This document shows positions 38,389-44,825 of a stretch of 64,000 nucleotides of DNA, piece by piece. The stretch is taken from positions 34,586 to 98,585 of the forward strand of contig JBGTSJ010000021.1 of the NCBI GenBank assembly GCA_041940305.1, read 5' to 3'. This stretch comes from JBGTSJ01 sp041940305 (lineage in GTDB: Bacteria > Planctomycetota > Planctomycetia > Planctomycetales > Planctomycetaceae). Numbering within the stretch: position 1 is the first letter of the stretch; each line of letters starts with the position of its first letter. The notes beneath the pieces are model-generated. The model had not been told where the DNA came from and ran no database searches. It was given only the letters and a program-made list of their open reading frames with translations. Both the position numbers and the translations under genes were made by a program.

Positions 38389-39453
38389 ATGCATCTGATC
38401 CTGGCTCAGGGTGGAGTGAGCGGCCTGCTGCTCTGGATGGTGGTCGCCGGAGCGGCCGTCTTTGCGCTCATATTCATGGCGGTGTTCGCCCGGTATTTCG
38501 GGCTGTGGATCCAGTGCAAGATGACCCGGGCGGGCATCTCGTTCCCGAACCTGGTCATGATGTCGATCCGCAAGGTGAATCCGAGCGTAATCGTCCGTGC
38601 CAAGATCATGGCCGTGCAGACCGGCCTGACCGCAGAAAACCCGACGCTGACCACCCGCGCCCTGGAAGCCCACTATCTGGCCGGGGGGGATGTCACCAAG
38701 GTCATTCGGGCGCTCGTGGCGTCGCATCGCGCCCGGCTCGACATGGACTGGCAGGTGGCTCAGGCCATCGATCTTGCCGGCCGCGACGTCCTCGACGCCG
38801 TCCGCACGAGCGTCTATCCGAAAGTCATTGACTGTCCGGATCCCCGCAAGTCGGTCGGCACGCTGGACGCCGTGGCCGGAGACGGTATTCAGCTCAAGGC
38901 GCGAGCCCGCGTGACGGTCCGCACGAACATCCAGCAGCTAATCGGCGGGGCGACCGAAGACACCGTGATCGCCCGCGTCGGGCAGGGCATCGTGCAGGCG
39001 ATCGGCTCGACTCCCTCCTACAAGGAGGTGCTCGAGAACCCCGACCGCATCTCACATACCGTGCTCAATCAGGGTCTGGAGGCGCAGACGGCATTCGAGA
39101 TCGTGTCGATCGACATCGCCGATATCGACGTCGGTGAGAACATCGGTGCCCGCCTGCAGGCGGATCAGGCTGAAGCCGATATGCGCGTCGCCCAGGCCAG
39201 GGCTGAGCAGCGACGCGCCGCCGCAGCCGCCCGCGAGCAGGAAATGGTCGCCAAGACAACGCAGAACCGGGCCGAAGTGGTATTGGCCGAGGCCAATGTG
39301 CCCAAGGCGATGGCGGAGGCGTTCCGCGACGGCCGGCTCGGTCTGCTGGACTACTATGAACTACAGAACGTGCAGGCCGACACCAAGATGCGGACCGCGA
39401 TCGCCGGTGTCCGCGACGAAGTTGCTCCCGCCGTCACTCCCGGACGAACCTGA
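38389..39453 (+). CDS. floA: Flotillin-like protein FloA
   Basis: 354 aa FloA (UPF0365/YqfA) protein. One N-terminal membrane segment (GLLLWMVVAGAAVFALIFMA, about residues 10-35) precedes an SPFH-like domain: GISFPNLVMMSIRKVNPSVI, LEAHYLAGGDVTKVIRALV, GDGIQLKARARVTVRTNIQQ, LIGGATEDTVIARVGQGIV. The C-terminal coiled-coil region contains ADMRVAQARAEQRRAAAAAR, and the end DYYELQNVQADTKMR is family-typical. FloA scaffolds functional membrane microdomains in Bacillus, usually encoded next to an NfeD protein as here. GGGAAAA lies just before the ATG. Confidence 0.95.
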   Translation: MHLILAQGGVSGLLLWMVVAGAAVFALIFMAVFARYFGLWIQCKMTRAGISFPNLVMMSIRKVNPSVIVRAKIMAVQTGLTAENPTLTTRALEAHYLAGGDVTKVIRALVASHRARLDMDWQVAQAIDLAGRDVLDAVRTSVYPKVIDCPDPRKSVGTLDAVAGDGIQLKARARVTVRTNIQQLIGGATEDTVIARVGQGIVQAIGSTPSYKEVLENPDRISHTVLNQGLEAQTAFEIVSIDIADIDVGENIGARLQADQAEADMRVAQARAEQRRAAAAAREQEMVAKTTQNRAEVVLAEANVPKAMAEAFRDGRLGLLDYYELQNVQADTKMRTAIAGVRDEVAPAVTPGRT

Positions 39454-39510
39454 GCCGCATCTGCGGCCGCATTGATTCCGGTCCTCGCCGGGCTTCACGA
39501 CATCGACGTC

Positions 39511-40179
39511 ATGCCTGTTCCTCAGCCTCTGTTGGCATTCGATCTGCGGTTCGCCATCTTCCTGGCGTTCATCGTGATCTCGATCATTTCGTGGATCATG
39601 AACCAGGTGAAGGCCAACCAGCCGCCTCAGGCCCAACGGCGGCCTCAGCCGGCTCCGCGCCCGCGGAACGATCGAATTCAGCAGGAGATCGACCAGTTTC
39701 TCAAAGAGGCCTCCGGTCGTCGCCCGCCGCCGCAGCGGGGAGAGGTGCTCGATGCGGACGACATCGAGATTGTCAGCTCTCCCTCTCCGTCCCGCCGTTC
39801 ACCCCCGCGGCGCACTCCTCCGGCGCAACGTCCTCCCGCGCCGGTTCCTGCGCAACGTCGCCCCGGCGAAGACCTCGCAGGACGGCACCTGGCGCCCACT
39901 GCGCCGCAGGCCACGCCGCGTTCGCGGATGGACGAGCGAGTCGCCGCACAGAGTGCACTGCATCTCCCGCATTCGGTCGATCAGTCCGTCGCCAAGAACC
40001 TGGGGGTGTTTGCGGCGGAGGCCTCTACATCCTCCGGCTCGCAGGCCCATTTGGGAACGCGGATCTCGTGGCATTCTCCGGCCGCCACTTTGCTGGCGGC
40101 GCTGCGCAGTCCCGGCGGCGTGCAGCAAGCCGTGATGATGCAGGAACTCTTGCAGAGGCCCCGGGCACTGCGTCGCTGA
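39511..40179 (+). CDS. Membrane-anchored Pro-rich protein in the NfeD-FloA operon
   Basis: 222 aa from ATG 39511 (an in-frame TTG lies at 39472). One N-terminal helix (FAIFLAFIVISIISWIM, about residues 13-30) precedes a Pro/Arg/Gln-rich, probably disordered linker (about 35-130) with a short conserved-looking helix (RIQQEIDQFLKEASGRR). A C-terminal segment (LHLPHSVDQSVAKNLGVFAA, then SPAATLLAALRSPGGVQQAVMMQELLQRP) looks helical. I recognise no domain. It lies 57 bp after floA on the same strand, which suggests a planctomycete FloA partner; that is inference. Confidence 0.72.
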   Translation: MPVPQPLLAFDLRFAIFLAFIVISIISWIMNQVKANQPPQAQRRPQPAPRPRNDRIQQEIDQFLKEASGRRPPPQRGEVLDADDIEIVSSPSPSRRSPPRRTPPAQRPPAPVPAQRRPGEDLAGRHLAPTAPQATPRSRMDERVAAQSALHLPHSVDQSVAKNLGVFAAEASTSSGSQAHLGTRISWHSPAATLLAALRSPGGVQQAVMMQELLQRPRALRR

Positions 40180-40254
40180 TCCCTCCGGTACCAGACTTTC
40201 CAGCGTTTTCCACGGCACGCCGTCCTCCCAAGTCGCCCGGCCGTTCGTCGCACC

Positions 40255-41364
40255 ATGCCCGAGTCGCAGCCCAGAGTCCTGCTGCTGGCCGGCCGCCTGG
40301 AAGTGCGCGGGCGCTCGCGGCAGTCGCTGCACCTCAGCCGCCGCCTGCCTGAGCACCAGATCCGGCCGTCGCTGCTGTGCACCGACGCCCACGTCATCCC
40401 GCGGCCGCGGCGGGACGAGCTTGATCTCCGCGAACTGCCTTATCTGCAGTCGCCGCTCTTCGGCCGCATCGCCGAATGGCTCGTCGCGCGGGACCTGGAG
40501 GAGGACCCTCCCGATCTGATTCACATTCAGCACCGCGGCATGCTGGCCATCGGCCGCCGCCTGGCGTACCGGCTGGAGCGGCCCTACGTCGTCTCCATCC
40601 ACGACTATCTCGGTCCGCGGGAAACGCTCCGCTTCGAGTGGCATTGGTGCCGCGGCATCATCGCCGTCAGCGATTCCGTCAAGAACGAACTGACCGAGAA
40701 CTCGAGGTTGCCTGCCGAGAGGATCACGGTGATCCATTCCGGCGTCGAAGCGCCATCGGCAGACGCCGTGGGAGAAGTACTCGAGCCACATCGCGCGCCA
40801 GTGATCGGCACGGCCGGTCCTCTTGAGGCGGTGAAGGGACTCCGGTATTTCATTGACGCCGCCCCGGCCGTGATGGAAGCGCATCCCGACGCCGAGTTCC
40901 TCATAGCCGGGGCCGGACCGGAGGAACGAAACCTGCGCCGCCAGGTGCACGAGCTTGGAATTGCCCAGCACGTCACGTTCGTCCCCGACATGATGGACCT
41001 GCACAGTTCGCTGATGGCGATGGACATCTTCGTGCTCCCTTCGCTCAAGCAGGGGTTGGGCACGATTATGCTGGAGGCAATGGTCCGCGGCCGGCCGGTG
41101 ATTGCCACCAGCGCCGGCGGGGTGTATAGCGTCGTCGCGGACCATCAGACAGGCCTGCTGGTTCCGCCGCGGGACAGCGCCGCTCTCGCGGAGCGGATCA
41201 ATCAACTGCTGGACGATCCGCTGATGGCCCGCCGCATCGGCCGCGCGGCCCGGGAGATGGTCGTGTCCAGCTTTCCCGTCGCCCGCATGGTCGAGCAGAC
41301 CGCCCGGTTGTATCGCGACGTCTTGCAGCCCGCCCCTCCACCGACCGTCGCCACATCCGTCTGA
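40255..41364 (+). CDS. Family 4 glycosyltransferase
   Basis: 369 aa GT-B fold glycosyltransferase (GT4 type). The N-terminal acceptor domain includes LLLAGRLEVRGRSRQSLHLS. The donor-binding domain begins around VIGTAGPLEAVKGLRYFIDA, with FLIAGAGPEERNLRRQV. The retaining-GT E-x7-E motif is in FVLPSLKQGLGTIMLEAMVRGRPVI (residues about 262-286). There is no transmembrane segment, so it acts at the cytoplasmic face. The sugar and acceptor are unknown; neighbouring genes do not define a polysaccharide cluster. A hairpin follows at 41431-41463. Confidence 0.93.
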   Translation: MPESQPRVLLLAGRLEVRGRSRQSLHLSRRLPEHQIRPSLLCTDAHVIPRPRRDELDLRELPYLQSPLFGRIAEWLVARDLEEDPPDLIHIQHRGMLAIGRRLAYRLERPYVVSIHDYLGPRETLRFEWHWCRGIIAVSDSVKNELTENSRLPAERITVIHSGVEAPSADAVGEVLEPHRAPVIGTAGPLEAVKGLRYFIDAAPAVMEAHPDAEFLIAGAGPEERNLRRQVHELGIAQHVTFVPDMMDLHSSLMAMDIFVLPSLKQGLGTIMLEAMVRGRPVIATSAGGVYSVVADHQTGLLVPPRDSAALAERINQLLDDPLMARRIGRAAREMVVSSFPVARMVEQTARLYRDVLQPAPPPTVATSV

Positions 41365-41430
41365 CCGGCCGCGGACCGCAGCAATGCCCATCATCCGGCG
41401 GCGCAGTCCGCACAATCCTTCGGAATCAAC

Positions 41431-41463
41431 GGGGCCGCGCGGGATTCGATCGGACGCGGCCCC
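41431..41463 (+). terminator. GC-rich stem-loop after glycosyltransferase gene
   Basis: GGGGCCGCG (41431-41439) pairs with CGCGGCCCC (41455-41463) around a 15-nt loop. There is no T-run, so termination is inferred only from its position 67 bp after the stop codon. Confidence 0.4.
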
Positions 41464-41568
41464 CACAACCCGCACATTCGACCTAGGCTGAGGTAGGGAA
41501 CGCTCTTCAGCTCCCTGTGCGCCCGCTCTCAGCCTGGTTTGCTCGTGTCGCTCCCAGTCTCACATTCG

Positions 41569-42750
41569 ATGTCGCCGTCTGCTGCGCCGCGCGTTGCGGA
41601 ACTGGACGGATTGCGCGGCATCGCGATTGCGCTCGTGATCCTGGTCCATTTCGGCGCGCGCATCCCGGCCGATTCCGCTCCCGCCGACTGGATTCAGGCC
41701 GTCTGCCGCAGCGGCTGGTGCGGCGTGGATCTGTTCTTCGTTCTCAGCGGCTTCCTGATCACGGGCATTCTGCTCGACACGCGCGACTCACCCGGCTACT
41801 TCCGCAAGTTCTTCGCGCGGCGGATGCTCCGCATATTTCCGCTGTATTACGGCGTGCTGCTGGTTGCTTTCGTCGCTCTCCCGCTGACGGCGCCGCACTT
41901 GGTGGACTCCGAACTCAGCGGCCGGCAGCTGCTGTTGTGGAGCTATTTGTCGAACTTCGGGTCGCTGGCGGAAGGGGCCGAACCGTGGCGCGGCGAACTG
42001 CTCAACTTCGCCCACTTCTGGTCGCTGGCCATCGAAGAGCAGTTCTATCTCTGCTGGCCGTTCGTCGTGTGGGCCGCGGGTCGCCGCCGGCTGGCGACGG
42101 TGTGCTGGGTTCTGATCGGAGTCGCCCTCCCGCTGCGGTGGGGAGCGCATCACTGGATCGGCGAGTTTGCACCGTATTACTTCACGCCGGGCCGCGTCGA
42201 CACCCTCGCATGTGGTGCGCTGGGGGCGATCGCGGTGCGCAGCTATCCGGCAGAGCAAATCGTGCCCGTCGCCCGGCGGATGATGCTCTTCGCGGCCGTA
42301 CCGCTCGTTGGAATGTTCGTCGCCCGGCAGGGACTGCTGCACTACGACCTGCTGGTGACGACGCTCGGCTTCTCGCTGCTGGCCGTAATGTTCACCGGGC
42401 TTGTGCTGATGACCCACTGCCGTCGCGAGACGCGCTGGGCCTCCACACTGCGGCATCCGGTGCTTCAGGAACTGGGGCGCGTCAGCTACGGCATCTACAT
42501 CTTCCACGGGTTGTTTCAGACGCTTCTGTGGCGGCTCGCCGATCCCATCGCCTCGGCCGCCGGAAGCTATCTCACCGCGCTCGTCGTCTATGTGACGGTC
42601 ACCGGGGGATTCGCCTACGTCTGCGCGCTGCTGAGCTGGCCGTTCGAGGCCGCCTTCCTGCGCCTCAAGCGCTTTGTCGAGTACGGTGCGGCGCAACGTT
42701 CCCCTGCACCTGTTCGCACTCGCGGTGAACTGGTCGAGAGCGCCTGCTGA
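41569..42750 (+). CDS. Acyltransferase family 3 membrane protein
   Basis: 393 aa integral membrane O-acyltransferase (Acyl_transf_3/OafA type). The N-terminus ELDGLRGIAIALVILVHFGA carries the conserved R and the catalytic-region His in helix 1. GVDLFFVLSGFLITGILLDT is the second family signature, FARRMLRIFPLYYGVLL the third, and HFWSLAIEEQFYLCWPFVVW the fourth. About ten helices are visible. Such enzymes acetylate sugars of surface polysaccharides. ATG 41569 is preferred over a TTG at 41539. A strong hairpin lies just past the stop. Confidence 0.93.
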   Translation: MSPSAAPRVAELDGLRGIAIALVILVHFGARIPADSAPADWIQAVCRSGWCGVDLFFVLSGFLITGILLDTRDSPGYFRKFFARRMLRIFPLYYGVLLVAFVALPLTAPHLVDSELSGRQLLLWSYLSNFGSLAEGAEPWRGELLNFAHFWSLAIEEQFYLCWPFVVWAAGRRRLATVCWVLIGVALPLRWGAHHWIGEFAPYYFTPGRVDTLACGALGAIAVRSYPAEQIVPVARRMMLFAAVPLVGMFVARQGLLHYDLLVTTLGFSLLAVMFTGLVLMTHCRRETRWASTLRHPVLQELGRVSYGIYIFHGLFQTLLWRLADPIASAAGSYLTALVVYVTVTGGFAYVCALLSWPFEAAFLRLKRFVEYGAAQRSPAPVRTRGELVESAC

Positions 42751-42755
42751 CCCCC

Positions 42756-42786
42756 CGCAGGACGGACTTCCAGGTCCGTCCCTGCG
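42756..42786. terminator. REP-like hairpin between convergent genes
   Basis: CGCAGGACGGAC (42756-42767) pairs with GTCCGTCCCTGCG (42774-42786), with one bulged C, around loop TTCCAG. The hairpin sits in the 40 bp between the convergent acyltransferase and KAP NTPase genes, so it could terminate both. The arms resemble a dispersed palindromic repeat more than a simple terminator, as no T-run follows. Confidence 0.5.
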
Positions 42787-42790
42787 CGCA

Positions 42791-44296
42791 TCACCCCGTC
42801 CCGCGCCCCTGCTCGTACGCATCCAGGTCCTTCAGAAAGACCGCCAGCGACGACTGCAGCGTTTCGCGCTTGATCTTCCACTCTGGTTTGTCCTCCGTGT
42901 ACTTGCTGCAGTGATCGACGAGCAGCCGGTACAGGAACTTGAACAGATGCCGCGGCGCCCGCAGCCGGTCGAAGATTCCGATCATCTCCGTCTCGCTCAC
43001 CGACGGATCGACGAGGTCCATGATCCCCGGTTTCTTTCCCTCGGCCAGTTTGGCGCACGCCTTCACCCGGTCGTTGGCGATGTCGTACAGCCCCTGACCG
43101 GTCCAGTTCAGCGATGACACGAGGTTCTGCTTGTCCAGCCGGCTGCGTTCGTAGAAGTCCCGCTCCTGCTTCTGCAGGTAACCGACCATCGCCGACGGCA
43201 GCAGCAGCTTGAATGCGATCCCCGGGTGCTTGAGGAACTTGTTGTCGAACAGCGGCCAGATGAGGTCGCGCATGCGGTCCGGCGCGCCATTCACAAGGTG
43301 GGGCTCGTCCACCCGGTCCACCAGCACGACGATGCTCTCGAATCCCAGGTTCCGCAGTACGTTCTGAAGTTTGGCGAGCAGTTCGTAACGGTCGTCCCCG
43401 CGCGACCGCGTGGGCATCGGCTGCCCCAGGTACTCGGAAAACTCGAAGCCGCCAAGGTTCGATCGCACCGCGCCGAGCCGGTGATCGAACACGCGCACCT
43501 GGTTCCGCACGCGCCAGGAGATCCACCAGCGCCGCAGCCACTGCCAGGCGAACGGCAACCATCCCGCCGCAATGATGGCCCAGACCCACCACTGGAACAG
43601 GCTCTTGAAATCCCACGCGTTGTACCACGCGACCAGCAGCACCGTCGCGACGGTGATCACGATTCCCGCCACGAGCGGCCACCACTTCTTCCACGAGAAG
43701 AACCGCAGCTTCCAGCGGAGCTTCTGCCAGCGCTGCCGTGCCCCGAGGTCGCGGTTGTCGTCGTAAAACGTCGCCAGCAGCAGGATGTCCCGCTTCTGCT
43801 CGCGCGACAGCGACTGCAGGCGGGCCATGTCGATGTTGTGCGATTCGTCCTTCTGGTCGCGGCCGTCGTTGCGGAGGGTGTTGGCCAGCCGCGTGACGGC
43901 GAGCGTGAGGATTGCATCCATGTGGTCCCACAGCCGCCAGCTCTGCAGCGCCTTCTCGACCTTGCGCTTCCGCCCGCTGAGCCGCTCGCGAAAACAGTCG
44001 AGGAACGGATTGAAGTCGTCATACTCGATGATGAAGGCCCGGGACTGCGGGCTCTGGCGGTTGTGCTCCTGCAACTGCCGCTTCATTTGCAGCCGTAGCG
44101 CCGTTTTTCCGCTCCCCTGCTCGCCGAATACGACCGAGGTGGCCGGCGCCTGCGGAGTGCCGAAAATCTTGTCCCAGGCTGAATGATGCGTGGCCGTCAG
44201 GCAGTGCTCGAGGAAGACGCGGTCGGAGAGCGCATCCTCTTGGGCGAACGGGTTTTCGGTGATCCCGTAGTGGTCCAGCAGTTGATGAATCTTCAT
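42791..44296 (-). CDS. KAP-type P-loop NTPase with inserted membrane helices
   Basis: 501 aa. Walker A GEQGSGKT is at residues 58-65 (after TSVVF). Walker B-like VVLVDRVDEPHLV is near 320. Between them two hydrophobic helices (WWPLVAGIVITVATVLLVAW and WWVWAIIAAGWLPFAW, about 200-245) interrupt the NTPase domain, the arrangement that defines KAP family P-loop NTPases. The N-terminus (LLDHYGITENPFAQEDALSD) and charged helical C-terminus are otherwise unassigned. KAP NTPases are membrane-tethered with the active site in the cytoplasm; some take part in phage exclusion. It is divergent from an SF2 helicase 529 bp away. Confidence 0.8.
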   Translation of the reverse strand: MKIHQLLDHYGITENPFAQEDALSDRVFLEHCLTATHHSAWDKIFGTPQAPATSVVFGEQGSGKTALRLQMKRQLQEHNRQSPQSRAFIIEYDDFNPFLDCFRERLSGRKRKVEKALQSWRLWDHMDAILTLAVTRLANTLRNDGRDQKDESHNIDMARLQSLSREQKRDILLLATFYDDNRDLGARQRWQKLRWKLRFFSWKKWWPLVAGIVITVATVLLVAWYNAWDFKSLFQWWVWAIIAAGWLPFAWQWLRRWWISWRVRNQVRVFDHRLGAVRSNLGGFEFSEYLGQPMPTRSRGDDRYELLAKLQNVLRNLGFESIVVLVDRVDEPHLVNGAPDRMRDLIWPLFDNKFLKHPGIAFKLLLPSAMVGYLQKQERDFYERSRLDKQNLVSSLNWTGQGLYDIANDRVKACAKLAEGKKPGIMDLVDPSVSETEMIGIFDRLRAPRHLFKFLYRLLVDHCSKYTEDKPEWKIKRETLQSSLAVFLKDLDAYEQGRGTG

Positions 44297-44825
44297 GGCG
44301 GTCGATCTGGTTTGTGCAGACCGCCGAGTTTACGTCGTCGCCCGACCTCGGAACAGGGTGCAATGCATGCGGCGGATCGAGGTCGAACGTTGGAACCGGG
44401 TTCTGGCGGAATTCTCCAAGGGAGTTGCGCGGCGGGGGGCAGCAGGGCCGGGCAACTCGGCAACTTTTCAACTTGCGGGGGGATGGATCTGTGACTGAGT
44501 TGGTGAGAAGTTGGGACAAGTAGCCGTGAAGTTGGTGAGAAGCTGGTCGGTGGGAGATCACGCACCGTCCTGTTCGGTCTGGCTGGCTACCCGATCGGGT
44601 GACGTTGCGCAGGGGCGAAAGAAGGTCGACGCAAAGGCGCGGAGACGCTGAGACACGCGAAGAAGGAAAGGTCGGGCTGGGGCGATCTCCCATTCAGCAC
44701 GGTTCTGCAAACTGCTCCAGCGATGCCAGAATGGGCCCGGTTCTGGACAAGTAGCCTGAGAAGTCGATGATCAGGCTCAATCGGAGAGTTCCATCAGATT
44801 CAGCGCTCCACTTGACGGGTCCCCA
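44297..44825. other. 529 bp divergent spacer with short direct repeats
   Basis: No gene is supported. It carries two exact copies of AGTTGGTGAGAAG (44498-44510 and 44530-44542) and two of GGACAAGTAGCC (44514-44525 and 44745-44756). A purine-rich segment (CGCAAAGGCGCGGAGACGCT, about 44629-44648) resembles a common intergenic repeat of bacterial genomes. Promoters for the KAP NTPase and helicase genes must lie here; none is clear. Confidence 0.5.

Noticed and set aside
39799..41475. Long minus-strand frame (558 codons) over the floA partner and glycosyltransferase genes
   Set aside because: It overlaps two well-supported plus-strand genes and its product is Arg/Gln-rich with no motif. GC-driven shadow.
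41517..42728. Plus-strand frame of about the same length as the acyltransferase gene
   Set aside because: It is the +1 shadow of the acyltransferase, which carries all family motifs and membrane helices in its own frame.
42615..43931. Minus-strand frame of 438 codons overlapping the KAP NTPase gene
   Set aside because: The overlapping frame at 42791-44296 has Walker A, Walker B and membrane helices. This one is Ala/Arg/Gly-rich with no motif.
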